Shown piece by piece: positions 11,820 to 20,920 of a stretch of DNA of 27,135 nucleotides. The position numbers and the translations under genes were made by a program. Below the pieces are notes generated by a model. The model ran no database searches and was not told where the DNA came from. It saw only the letters and a program-made list of their open reading frames with translations. How positions within the stretch are numbered: position 1 is the first letter of the stretch; every line of letters begins with the position of its first letter. Origin of the DNA: Entamoeba invadens IP1 (lineage: Eukaryota; Evosea; Mastigamoebida; Endamoebidae); NCBI RefSeq assembly GCF_000330505.1, contig NW_004440230.1:8432-35566 (forward strand). The letters run 5' to 3'.

Positions 11820-12233
11820 TTATAATTTATTTTTAATATATAAATCATAAAATATAATAACACTCATATGGAATCGATTATATCCTTGAGATTCTTTTGT
11901 TTTTTCTTCCCATTTCTGTTTTTTTGTAAGATAAGTTAGCCCACTTCCCACTCCATACACACGATGGTGTAACACATTAATTTATCAAGTGCTCTGCCAT
12001 ATTTTCTAAGCTTAACTATATCTTTTTCCACTTTGCAGTGGAAACATCCTCATGTTGTTCAAAGATACAATGAACTTCGGGGTGGTGGTCATGTATTTCA
12101 TAATAGTCATGACATTTCACGAGGGTATTGTTTTTTTTGTTTTTGGTCGGTATTAATATTTTCGAGGCAGGCTCGACCTAATGGGTGATCTACAAGGTAT
12201 AATGCCATATGATGTGTGCCGACTTATTACTCG
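11820..12233 (-). pseudogene. Decayed coding fragment, family not recognised
   Basis: Two minus-strand frames join into protein-like sequence. The first runs from a possible ATG at 12207-12205 (MALYLVDHPLGRACLENI) to about 12110. The second continues with KCHDYYEIHDHHPEVH, then IFEQHEDVSTAKWKKI, a TAG, SLENMAEHLIN, a TAA, and CVTPSCVYGVGSGLTYLTKK. It ends at a stop at 11820-11822. The remarkable length of sense-like sequence, rich in His, Glu and Trp in an AT-rich background, argues for a former gene. I do not recognise the family. The in-frame stops show it is dead unless these are sequencing errors. Confidence 0.38.
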
Positions 12234-12260
12234 AGTCGGCATCGAGTCTCACAAATATAC

Positions 12261-12969
12261 TACATGGTCATTTCAACACTTTTCTGTAATATAACAAACA
12301 TTCAATGTTTTGATGTGTTTAACAATATTTTTTTGTGCTTTAAATATGGTTTCACTTTTTTCGATTATTTTAGCTTTGTTTATATTACATATTTTTAATA
12401 TAATAAATTATTTTATAATAAAAAACTAAAGGCATAATATGTATTGTATTTTGGTATTTAAGGTTTAGTTGTGTTTTCATTTCAAACGGGTTGTTATATT
12501 TTTAATTATTGTGTTACTGAACAAAATATACTTTAAAATATAAACTTGTTATTATTTTATTTCAAAATGTTTATACAATATAGTCATGTACATCCTTTTA
12601 TTTTAAGGTTGTTTTTAAGTTTTTCATTCGAACTTTAAGCATGTATGTATTTTAATTTTTAAAAAATACCTTTTCCTGTCAACTTAAAATAATTGCTATT
12701 GTTTTTATTATATTATTAATAATTTTTATAAAAACTATTTTTAAATTTATTTGTTTTTATCGTAATAAATAGAATTTATTGTTGTTGAGATTTATGTTAG
12801 TGGTTCAACATATTATAAAATATAACATAATTTTCAATTAAATATAATTTAGTTCAAAATTTGATTTAAAACCGAAAATAAAAAACAAAAATTAACAAAT
12901 TTGTATTATAAATAAAAACATCTTGACAAACAAACTTATTGTTAATAAAATAACAATAATTATTTTAAA
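12261..12969. other. AT-rich stretch, no gene seen
   Basis: Extremely A/T-rich with only short open runs on either strand and no recognisable motif. Confidence 0.4.
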
Positions 12970-13266
12970 TACAGTAAAAAGTGTCTTTTTGTGGGTTTTA
13001 TATTTGTGGGTTACGTCTATTTGTGGGTCAATTGACCAATCAAATGCAAAACCCACAAATAATTATTATGCTCTCGAACCTTGATTTTAAATACACTTAG
13101 AAAATAATAAAGTTTTATTATAATTAAAAAAACTACTATATTTTTATAACACTGATTTTTAATGGAAAAAAATGGTGAATAGAATTTACTTCACAATTCC
13201 ATGATAAACCCACAAATAAATATTTTTCTCTGTTTGAAAAACCACAAATGGATGCTTTTTATTGTA
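12970..13266. mobile_element. 297-bp MITE with TTTGTGGGT repeats
   Basis: It begins TACAGTAAAAAG and its reverse-complemented right end begins TACAATAAAAAG, both followed after six bases by TTTGTGG. Three TTTGTGGGT units lie in the left 65 bases, and complementary ACCCACAAAT or ACCACAAAT units lie internally (about 13058) and at the right (13208, 13242). CCAATCAAA follows the left units at about 13038, as in the element at 9749-9901. TA flanks both ends. It has no coding capacity. It looks like a separate non-autonomous family of the same superfamily. Confidence 0.8.
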
Positions 13267-14040
13267 TTAACATTCATTGTTTTATGAACAATTTGTCAAT
13301 TCAATACTATAATAGAAATAATTAAATTTATTTATTTTTAAAAACACATTTTCGTTATTTTAAATAACTTTGTTGTTAAATTATGAATAATTTTTAAAAA
13401 ATACATTTTATCAATTTAAATTAAGTATTTGAAAAACGAAAAAATTAAAACTGTAATTTAAGGGTTATTATTAAAATACATTTTTATGTTTTATTAATAC
13501 CCGCTGTTTGTATAAAGTAAATTGTACTCGTTAATTACTTTTAAGTTGTTATATTATTATTTGATGTTTATATTTAAATAACACAATACATTATTTTTTC
13601 AATAATTATTGTTTTTTATTAAATGGATTATATTAAAGCGTTTAATTAATTTTATTTATAATTACAATGACTTTGAACTAAATGCGTCGAGTTATATAAT
13701 GGAAATACTGTATATATATGATTTGTACTCAATTATTATTATTTTAAATCCAGTTTTATACACAATATAAATAAACAGATAAAGTAAAATAATCTGTTTG
13801 TAAGTTAGTTATCATAATTTACCGTTTTGTTTTTACAATACTCTTCAATGGATTATAGCGAATAACAAAATATGGTATTGTTGCATAAATTATAATCTTT
13901 AATTCACAAAACAATTTATTTTGTTTTTTAAATATGTTTTTTCTATCTAAATATTTAGATTTTAAATAAATAACTACATGCAATACAATCAATATGCATT
14001 TCAAAAACAACAAACAAAAAAATCGCAATTAAAAAGAAGA
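13267..14040. other. AT-rich stretch upstream of the tRNA gene
   Basis: Stops in all frames and long A/T runs. No gene or repeat that I can support. Confidence 0.4.
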
Positions 14041-14111
14041 GCACTAATGGTCTAAGGGTAGAATTTCACCCTCCCAAGGTGGAGATCCGGGTTCGAGTCC
14101 CGGTTAGTGCA
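14041..14111 (+). tRNA. tRNA-Gly (anticodon CCC)
   Basis: The full cloverleaf is visible. The acceptor stem GCACTAA (14041-14047) pairs with TTAGTGC (14104-14110), with discriminator A at 14111. The anticodon stem TCACC/GGTGG encloses loop CTCCCAA, so the anticodon is CCC (14073-14075), reading GGG glycine codons. The T arm CCGGG-TTCGAGT-CCCGG (14087-14103) carries an intact B box. There is no intron. A run of five T follows at once (pol III terminator). All stems pair except one G-T, so it is probably functional. It stands alone here, not in a tRNA array. Confidence 0.97.
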
Positions 14112-14116
14112 TTTTT
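14112..14116 (+). terminator. RNA polymerase III T-run terminator
   Basis: Five T directly after the tRNA discriminator base, the usual pol III stop. Confidence 0.75.
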
Positions 14117-14388
14117 GTTTAAATTTTGTTGTCATCTGTTCAAATGATTTAATAATTTAATAATCTGAAAAACAAAAGTGGTGCAATTCATAACTATTAA
14201 TTTTCTTTTAAATAACGATTTGCTTTCTTTTTTATTTTCTTTTTCCGTTTGATTTATTAAAAGTGTTAATACATTTTATTATAATTAACGAATTAATAAA
14301 AATTATGTAAACAAGTAAATAAAATTTATAGAAATTATTTAAAGTGTCAAGTAACGGATCTAGAGTGAATACCAATGTAAACTTTTTA

Positions 14389-15193
14389 TTAAATGAGAGT
14401 TGCTCCCAATTTAATGACATGCTTTCCTTGTAATCTTTTAACACTTTCGACTTCTAGAACACTTAAGTACTGATTTCCTTCTTGGCACTCACCAAACCCA
14501 ACAAATACTCTCATCACATTGTCGAATCTTTTCACGTAAAGTAAAACCAACATTTTGTATTGTTTTCTGTTAACTATTTTGACAAACATCTTTTGGAAGT
14601 TTTTCATCTCCTTCATCCAATACACAACAAAGTCGTTTCTTTCTTTCACGTTCAGTCCAAGCTTTTCCAGCAATTTGTTGACATCATTTAAATCATTAAT
14701 TTTAACATCAACTCCTTCTAATTTGACATCAAAGAGATTTTTCCAGAAGAATATAACAATTCATTGTCTTTAATTATTAAAACACGGGGTTCTGTCCCTC
14801 TTCCCAAATATCTTTCTGTCCATCTTAATGTGTTTTCTGGTATTTCTGTCTTTGGTTAGACTTCAGTGACTTCCATTCCTTCGATTTTAAGTGAGACATC
14901 CAACTCGCCTTTTGTGTCGTTTTCGTCATACAGCAAAATGACTGGTTTTCCTCCAAAATATCTTCCTGCAAAGCCACTTCGTTTGGCAGTGATTGTCTTT
15001 TGAATGATTCGACTGATGCTTTCTTTGTCGATGTCACCGATTGCAAAGTGGAGACACCTTCCATGGAACATTTCTTCAATTTTTAGATTGTAATGGGTGT
15101 TGTTTTTGTTAGTGTTATAATAGACGAGTGCAACCAAATTCTTCACCAAATAATGCAAAAATTCAAATTCTCCAAAGTAATAATCATCTTTTT
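14389..15193 (-). pseudogene. Decayed gene of unknown function
   Basis: Minus-strand coding-like sequence in two main frames. The upstream part runs from KKDDYYFGEFEFLHYLVKNL (about 15190) through HGRCLHFAIGDIDKESI and GGKPVILLYDENDTKGELD to a TAA at about 14859. It then stays open in the same frame (PKTEIPENTLRWTERYLG, VLIIKDNELLY). Near 14750 the frame shifts to FWKNLFDVKLEG, LLEKLGLNVKERNDFVVYW, then VKRFDNVMRVFVGFGECQEG. The codon composition is clearly less AT-rich than the flanks. I do not recognise the family; the NDFVVYWMKEM stretch recalls a ..DFIxYWLP.. pattern seen in some uncharacterised proteins. One stop and one frameshift make a normal product unlikely. Confidence 0.6.
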
Positions 15194-15589
15194 TTAAGTG
15201 TGGGTATAAAAAATGTATTTATTAAGATAATTAATATCGTCTCTGTCGAGTATGTTTGTAGTGCTATCAATAAGCACAACATAGATGTTAAAATCTGATT
15301 TATTATATCCATTTGGTGGATAATACTCTAGAGGTGATTGTAGTTCTACCTTACTCCCTGCCACTATGATATCAATTTTAATATCATTAACAATAATATC
15401 AAAGGTATAAACAGACTCAGTGGCCGTTTCTATGAGTGCTTTTTTATTTGGATTTTTTTTTGAGTGCTTGAAGTCCTGCTAACCTCTGAAAATAATTTTT
15501 ATCTGTTGTGTTGTAAGACACTCTTTAAGTGACGTACTTTTGATTGATTTAAAGTTTATCGGTCTACCTTTTGATGGAGTTTCTCCCAT
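15194..15589 (-). pseudogene. Possible degenerate Ras/Rho-like small GTPase
   Basis: An ATG at 15589-15587 opens a 132-codon frame with a single TAG at 15479-15481, ending at 15194-15196. It is too interrupted for ordinary gene calling. After IKIIFRG (where a GTPase would have its P-loop), VYTFDIIVNDIKIDIIVAG resembles the beta2-beta3 hairpin and the DTAGQE position. LEYYPPNGYNKSDFNIYVVLID resembles the Rho-type YPQTDVFLxCFS strand. The GxxxxGK[ST] P-loop is not preserved and DTAGQE reads VAGSKVE, so nucleotide binding would be lost. Its end overlaps the start of the next relic, so the two may instead be one gene. The fold assignment is inference. Confidence 0.42.
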
Positions 15590-16977
15590 AAATATGAGTT
15601 ATAAAATATAACAGAACGTTAAATAGATAAACTTTCCCGTTTAGATGTTTTAAAATACATTAAAACGTTCTTTTTGTTTTGTTTATCAACCTCTTTCTTC
15701 TATATTTTATTATTTGATTTTTTCTGTATTTTGCCGAATTTATTACAACAAATGAAAAATATATTTTTAATTGGATTATTAAATATTGGTTATAAATAAA
15801 ATTCATTTTTTGGTTGTTAGGTTTTGTTTTTTATTTGAGTTTTTATAATATATATTTCTGTTACAAAATAATTCTGTCATATTTAACAGAACTGTGATTT
15901 GGATTTAAATTGGTGTCAATATTAAAAATCGTCAAAAGCATTATAACTTGTCTTTTTTCTTTTTATGTGCTTCAAGTTTATACCAAACATTGAATAAAAA
16001 TATTATTTATCTTTGTTTTGTTGTGTTTTCAAATATTGTTACAAGTAATACAACGATTTTAAAAACATTTTCAATAACAAGATATTATAATAGTAAATGC
16101 AATCATTAATTAAACAGACTTTTTATACTAATTATATTTTCAAGTTCAAGTAATTGTTGTAATTTTGTTATTGATTAACTGCATTGTGTTTTAATAAATT
16201 GTGTAATTATTTACAAGTACAATGATAAATGTGTGTTTAGTTCAACAATATAATTCAAAAATATCCCAATTGTGAATGGAAGTTTAACCATGAACATTTT
16301 AACATACAATGGTCATTATTAAATCCTTGGTATAACCAAATAATTTATCATTGTTTTTAATATCAAACGGTTTAAATACCTGTAATTATTTTGAACCAAT
16401 TAAAATTAATAATAATTGTTATTATTAGCTTGTTTTTGTCTATATATTGTTTATTACAATGATAGTAATTATAACTGCTTCATATTAAATAATATCATGT
16501 TCTGCAAAAAAGTTGGAGTCGTGTTCAGTTATGTTTTGATATAACTTGAGATGTTTTGGCTTAACATACATTCATATTGGTTCCTACAGTAACTAAAAAC
16601 GTCAAAACGGCAATATCTTATTGTGTTATTTGAAAAATACCAAAAATTGTTAAATAAGTTTTTTTACCAACAAATTATAGTTATTAAAAAATGATAAAAA
16701 TAATTTTCTTATTTTAATGTGTTCGTATTTAACTTTTTAAACAAACTGTTTATATTGATTGGATTAAATTTCAAGAAAAAACGACCACACAACAAATAAT
16801 ATATTAATTGGCTGAATTATATTTATGTATGTATTAAAATTTATTTTTCTATATTTTTACTATATCAAATACCAAACAATTAAAAAATGAAACAATTTTA
16901 ATGTGAAAAATTATAAATCGCTACAGAGTTATTGCAACATCTGGTCATTTTTTACTTTGGGTTGAAACAATTGGTGT
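15590..16977. other. 1.4-kb AT-rich intergenic region, no gene seen
   Basis: No supported coding run, repeat or RNA gene. Its right end contains the thioredoxin promoter. Confidence 0.4.
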
Positions 16978-16997
16978 GTATTTAAATAAAAAATTCA
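16978..16997 (+). promoter_or_regulatory. TATA box and initiator of the thioredoxin gene
   Basis: GTATTTAAAT (16978-16987) matches the Entamoeba TATA consensus GTATTTAAA. AAAAATTCA (16989-16997) is an exact match to the Entamoeba initiator consensus. The ATG is at 17017, giving a 5' leader of about 20 bases, typical of the genus. The TATA-to-initiator spacing is shorter than the usual 25-30 bases, so one of the two may be coincidental. Confidence 0.6.
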
Positions 16998-17016
16998 TAC
17001 GATTAAACATCAAGAC

Positions 17017-17328
17017 ATGCCAGTGACATACACAACCAATGTTGCAGAAGTAAAACAAACAATTGAAAACAACAAGAATGTTCTTGTCATCTTCTACTCT
17101 CCCGAGTGTGCAAAGTGCAAAGCAAGTGCTCCAATGATGGACAAACTTGCTGACGAACACACAAACCTCAAGTTCTTCAAAGTTGATGCGACTACAGCAA
17201 CTGATTATGCTGCTGAATACTCCATTGCATCACTTCCCACATTTGTCTTCTTCCAAAACCAGAACGTCATGAAAAAGGCGCCTGGCAGTTCTGAAGTTCT
17301 TGAGGAGATTCTCAAAATGGTGCAGTAA
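17017..17328 (+). CDS. Thioredoxin with CAKC active site
   Basis: An intact 103-residue single-domain thioredoxin, normal length for the family. Thioredoxins reduce protein disulfides and are recharged by thioredoxin reductase. The beta3 strand VLVIFYSPE leads into the active centre CAKC (Cys31 and Cys34). The structural cis-proline is at LPT (Pro74), and the VDATTATDYAAEYSIASLPTF region is canonical. There is no signal peptide or anchor, so it is probably cytosolic. The redox pair is unusual: the common W-C-G-P-C is here E-C-A-K-C, lacking both the tryptophan and the proline. Codon use is less AT-rich than neighbouring relics, with many C-ending codons, as in an expressed gene. The start is set by the close upstream TATA/initiator. 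The stop lies in TAATTAATT, followed by a pyrimidine-rich stretch. Confidence 0.95.
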   Translation: MPVTYTTNVAEVKQTIENNKNVLVIFYSPECAKCKASAPMMDKLADEHTNLKFFKVDATTATDYAAEYSIASLPTFVFFQNQNVMKKAPGSSEVLEEILKMVQ

Positions 17329-17334
17329 TTAATT
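17326..17334 (+). terminator. TAATT poly(A) motif overlapping the stop codon
   Basis: The thioredoxin stop TAA begins TAATTAATT, followed by the T/C-rich CATTCTTCATTTTTTATTTTT stretch. This is the Entamoeba 3'-end arrangement of a TAATT signal plus pyrimidine tract. Confidence 0.55.
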
Positions 17335-17425
17335 CACTGCATTCTTCATTTTTTATTTTTTGTTTACAATATTATAAACGTAAGCTACGTTTTCAAATGG
17401 AAGTATTGTTGTATTTATTCCAATG

Positions 17426-17459
17426 TGTCAAGACTCAAAGTTAAAATTGAGTCTTGACA
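17426..17459. repeat. Perfect 13-bp inverted repeat after thioredoxin
   Basis: TGTCAAGACTCAA (17426-17438) pairs exactly with TTGAGTCTTGACA (17447-17459) across an 8-base loop. It begins 98 bases past the thioredoxin stop, beyond the likely poly(A) site, so it is probably outside the mature mRNA. Confidence 0.85.
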
Positions 17460-17501
17460 AATGGAAGGTGTTGACGTGTCGCATTGTATAAAAATGAACT
17501 G

Positions 17502-17738
17502 ATGCCAAAACAGTCATCAGCAAGCATGGTGTTCCACTTAAAAATGTTTGAAATTGTTGCAATAAAGCACAACACGCCTTTACATAAGAAGACAGTCAAA
17601 ACAGTCACATATATCACATCAAACAAGCAAGACGATAAGAAAAAAAAACGGTGGGCTTATCAAAATCTCAAGAACAAGAAACCAAAATGTAAGAATCCAA
17701 CACATATTGAAATACGCTCACAATTTGCTTTCATCTGA
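17502..17738 (+). CDS. Small lysine-rich ORF, hypothetical
   Basis: A 78-codon frame from ATG at 17502 encodes a very basic product (HKKTVKTVTYITSNKQDDKK, then KKRWAYQNLKNKKPKCKN). Base use is less AT-rich than the surroundings, which hints at past or present coding. There is no signal peptide, membrane segment or recognised domain. A TGTATAAAAA lies only about 10 bases before the ATG, too close to be a useful TATA box. It may be a real small protein, or a relic belonging with the coding-like run at 17815-17980. I cannot distinguish these. Confidence 0.3.
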   Translation: MPKQSSASMVFHLKMFEIVAIKHNTPLHKKTVKTVTYITSNKQDDKKKKRWAYQNLKNKKPKCKNPTHIEIRSQFAFI

Positions 17739-17814
17739 TTGTCGTTCAATTTGATTGTGTTATTGTTGTTTTATTTTATCAATTTAAATTCTTTAAAAAT
17801 ATTATCAAATATAA

Positions 17815-17980
17815 TTTATATAAAATTGACATAAACAAAAAAATAGTCAGACAGACTTCAGTGCCTCTCATCTCAGAGTATTGTGCACGCACTCGACTCC
17901 TCAACAAGCAGTTCATCGTGCATTGCTGTGTATATCCCTATGGCACTAAAATGATGAAAAGTCTTCATCCTATTTTGTGA
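17815..17980 (+). pseudogene. Short coding-like remnant
   Basis: One plus-strand frame stays open through a GC-richer island and reads RQTSVPLISEYCARTRLLNK, then QFIVHCCVYPYGTKMMKSLH, before a TGA at about 17978-17980. The base composition contrasts sharply with the flanks. There is no start codon in a sensible place and no recognised family. The opposite strand also has a 30-codon open run, so even the strand is uncertain. Confidence 0.25.
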
Positions 17981-18642
17981 ATTCTATTTGTTAAATAGAA
18001 AGTGACATACTCTAAGAATGATCCTAGTCGTACGGTCTAATTCCCATTTTTTAATACTTTATCTTTATAATTATTGCCAAATTTTGAAATAATGAATTTC
18101 ACTTTTATTTATAATTTTGTTGATTAATTCAATTTACTACAATTTTAATATTAATTTTATAGTTAATAATAAATAATAAATTATTATAAATAATATATAT
18201 TTGTATTAAAAAGTAAATAGTTATTTAATATTAATAAATTAATTTAAATCAACTTATCAATAACATATTAAATTTGTACAATTTATTTTCATTGTTTGTA
18301 ATTTGCAACTAAAGTCTAAATTTTTTAATGATATTTAAAAAATACAAGAAGGAAATTTACAACAGTCAAAGGCATTTTTGTCGTAATTATAATTATCGAA
18401 CTTGCTTATCCGTTGCATTACTGACCATTCGTTAAAATGTACAACAGTTAAATAATTTGTTTTTTAATCTGTACCTTTTTGAAAAAAAAACAAATTTCAA
18501 TGTTAATTTTAGCAAATCAACTGAATCAACTTTGTTTGTGGGGAAGTGAAAACTGGATAAATTTTATCTGGATCATAATTTATTTTTAGAATAATTAAAA
18601 ACAAATTCAACACACACAAAATCTGTTTTTCCGCGCGACCTA
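17981..18642. other. AT-rich stretch, no gene seen
   Basis: Nearly pure A/T around 18100-18280. No supported feature. Confidence 0.4.
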
Positions 18643-18780
18643 ATGGTTTTTACAGACCAACGTTTCCATTTTCCACTTGTACAAGATGGTCAATACTTGC
18701 TCTTACAAAACATACATAAGAGTTTTTATGGAAGCGTTTCGGAATTTATCAATTTTTTTATAATTCAATTTGGTGAGTAA
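18643..18780 (+). CDS. 45-codon coding-like ORF, probably a gene remnant
   Basis: The frame from ATG 18643 reads MVFTDQRFHFPLVQDGQYLL and continues LQNIHKSFYGSVSEF before a TAA at 18778-18780. The same frame is open for about 15 codons upstream (SVFPRDL), so the ATG need not be the true start. The amino-acid mix looks protein-like, unlike the Asn/Lys/Ile noise of this DNA. No family is recognised and no partner exon is visible downstream. Most likely a fragment. Confidence 0.28.
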   Translation: MVFTDQRFHFPLVQDGQYLLLQNIHKSFYGSVSEFINFFIIQFGE

Positions 18781-19267
18781 CACACCTTTTTTATTAAAAT
18801 TTATTAAACTAAAATCAATTAAAAAGTAACTTAAAAAGCGATCTACAAGACAAATACCAAAACTACAATTAACATTCTTAAAACTCACCATTCTTACATT
18901 ATTTAATTCTTAAAAATTTACATTTATTAAAATAATATTAAACCTCAATCATTCATGAAAATAATTAATTTATCAATAATTTATTACTGTTATATATTTT
19001 TATTAACACTTTAAATAACATTGAACAAAATTTAAGTGGTCTAAAAATCGGGGAAATATTGAGTTTATTAAATAAATTTCCGTTTTTTTAGAGTTTATTT
19101 TATGTGCATAAACAATACACAAGCCAAAAAAAGGAAAATCGTCAAAAATTTGATTAATATCCCTGTAAAAACAGGCCAAAACAAAAATAAGGGCGTTATT
19201 TTAAGTGTTAATATTTATAATAATTATATTTTCTAATATAAACCAGAATTGAAAACTAAAAATTTAG
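18781..19267. other. Upstream region of the 550-aa gene
   Basis: No coding run. The last 30 bases contain TCTAATATAAACC and CTAAAAATTTAG just before the ATG, loose matches to the Entamoeba TATA and AAAAATTCA initiator. I would not call them firmly. Confidence 0.35.
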
Positions 19268-20920
19268 ATGGTCGTTCTTGAACCCGTGTTTTTAAAAAAT
19301 GTTGTTCTTTATCTGGATACTTTAAATGATGTTTACTACTTCATGTTTATAAATAAATCTTGTTTATCTGTGGTTCAGACGATGTACATAAACACTTACA
19401 ATGCTTCTTTGAATTCTTATGTTGACACGATTCTTAAAATTTTTCCAAACTTACAAACACTGTACTTTTCTGCTGTAACTCGTCTGATACAAAAATCGAG
19501 TGGGTCTATTCCGTTGATCGAAGTGAATCCAAAAAACACAAACTTTTTTTTAGAACGGACTTTGAAGACGAAATGGTTTCCTTCCAAAGTCAGGAAACTC
19601 AAAATTAATTCCAAAGAAATTGAGGTGCTTGAAAAGAACATCGACAAATTCGAACAACTTCAATTCCTGAAAATTGGGTATTCTTTACAGAAAAGTGAAA
19701 TTAAATCAATACTAAATATTATTGGGAAGAGTACATTAAAAAAAGTTTATATAACAACTGACGTTGTTTCATTCAAAAATTTTAAAAATTTTGATTTTGA
19801 AAAACACGAATTTACAACGTACGTTTTTGTTATTACTTATTCGCCTTATTTATCAGAAATTCCCGACTATGATATACTCAGACACTTACCACAAAATGTC
19901 CACATATTTGTCAATTTTATTTCAAAAGAGACAGAAAGTCTCCCATATATCACACAGGAGTACATGAATTATTCATTTGGTGATAATGTAAGTTCTGAAT
20001 TCGTTTATGTTCTTTCTGATTTTGGGGGTGGTGCGAACGAACTAGAAAACATCATGTCAAAGTGTCTGCAAACCAAATTAGAAATTAGTAATCCTTGGAT
20101 CCAAGAATATGGCTTTATGGTCAAACAAACAATTGAAGTTCCCGATATCTGCTTTGATTTGTCAAATAGCGAATTGATACAAGAAATTACACTGAAAAAC
20201 GTGAATGCTAAACACGTTGTTCTTCCTATAAGAGTCAAAAAGATCGCAATAGAAAATGTCGAAGGAGAAATAGTGATGGAGAAATGCACACCACATGCTA
20301 TTCGAGTTTGTGGGTATACTGGGAAACAACTTGTTTTAAATGATGAAAAATTGAGTGTTGTGGAATATAGAGACGTACTAAACGGTGTCAATTTTATTCA
20401 CAACAACACGTTATATAGTGGCAAATACATCATCGACTTGGATAAAATTAAGAGCATTGATATTGATAGATTACCAACTGTAAAATGCGTCGTTTTTATA
20501 AAGAACAATAAAACACTTTTTGAAGGAAATCTGTCGGCTGTACATTTCAGAGAAGACTCTCTTAGTATCGAAAACCTTGCAAATGACATCGACATTACAG
20601 AGTTCGGTGTTAACTCCTTTAGTGTTTTTAAAACTTCAAATACACCAAATATGGTATTGGGAAATGTCTGTTTTCTTAATATTATGAAAGGAGAGTTTAA
20701 TTCAATTTATATTGGTGACTGTCAAACAATTACTTTAAGACAGACGAATATTAAAAAACTTGATATTAATGTATGTAATACTTTCACTTACAAAAGCTCT
20801 AAAATCACAACCGTGAAGGGTAAGAAAATCGAGTCTATTAATGGCACAAAAAAGGCGATTAAAAATTGGGAAATTGAGAATTCAAGTGGAATTAACAACT
20901 TAAAGGAAGTGAATAATTAA
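19268..20920 (+). CDS. Entamoeba leucine-rich/F-box-like family protein
   Basis: An intact 550-residue frame and the longest in the window. Residues 1-70 (LEPVFLKNVVLYLDTLNDVY, FINKSCLSVVQTMYIN, ILKIFPNLQTLYFSAV) have the layout of an N-terminal module found in a large Entamoeba family: an F-box-like helical start (hydrophobic LxxVVLYL, then FxxINKxC) followed by NLQTL. The rest alternates short hydrophobic strands (VRKLKINS, LQFLKIGYS, LIQEITLKNV, VKKIAIENVEGEIV) in an irregular leucine-rich-repeat manner. No signal peptide, membrane segment or enzymatic motif is seen, so it is probably intracellular. If the F-box reading is right it could serve as a ubiquitin-ligase adaptor, but that is inference. 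The stop falls in TAATTAATT. The start is the first ATG in the frame and family-like from residue 4. Confidence 0.85.
   Translation: MVVLEPVFLKNVVLYLDTLNDVYYFMFINKSCLSVVQTMYINTYNASLNSYVDTILKIFPNLQTLYFSAVTRLIQKSSGSIPLIEVNPKNTNFFLERTLKTKWFPSKVRKLKINSKEIEVLEKNIDKFEQLQFLKIGYSLQKSEIKSILNIIGKSTLKKVYITTDVVSFKNFKNFDFEKHEFTTYVFVITYSPYLSEIPDYDILRHLPQNVHIFVNFISKETESLPYITQEYMNYSFGDNVSSEFVYVLSDFGGGANELENIMSKCLQTKLEISNPWIQEYGFMVKQTIEVPDICFDLSNSELIQEITLKNVNAKHVVLPIRVKKIAIENVEGEIVMEKCTPHAIRVCGYTGKQLVLNDEKLSVVEYRDVLNGVNFIHNNTLYSGKYIIDLDKIKSIDIDRLPTVKCVVFIKNNKTLFEGNLSAVHFREDSLSIENLANDIDITEFGVNSFSVFKTSNTPNMVLGNVCFLNIMKGEFNSIYIGDCQTITLRQTNIKKLDINVCNTFTYKSSKITTVKGKKIESINGTKKAIKNWEIENSSGINNLKEVNN

Noticed and set aside
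12031..12244. Structured non-coding RNA candidate (hairpins TTCCAC/GTGGAA and TGCCGACT/AGTCGGCA)
   Set aside because: The same stretch translates on the minus strand into long protein-like sequence. I saw no U-snRNA, SRP, RNase P or snoRNA signature, so decayed coding sequence is the simpler reading.
17441..17626. 61-codon minus-strand frame after thioredoxin
   Set aside because: Overlaps a more coding-like plus-strand frame and a hairpin; no motif supports it.
17855..17945. snoRNA or tRNA-like RNA closed by an AGTGCC/GGCACT stem
   Set aside because: There is a TGATGA box but no D box at a suitable distance and no T-arm. The plus-strand frame through it reads as protein-like.
20005..20391. 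128-codon minus-strand open frame
   Set aside because: Lies wholly within the intact 550-aa gene on the other strand and has no independent family features.
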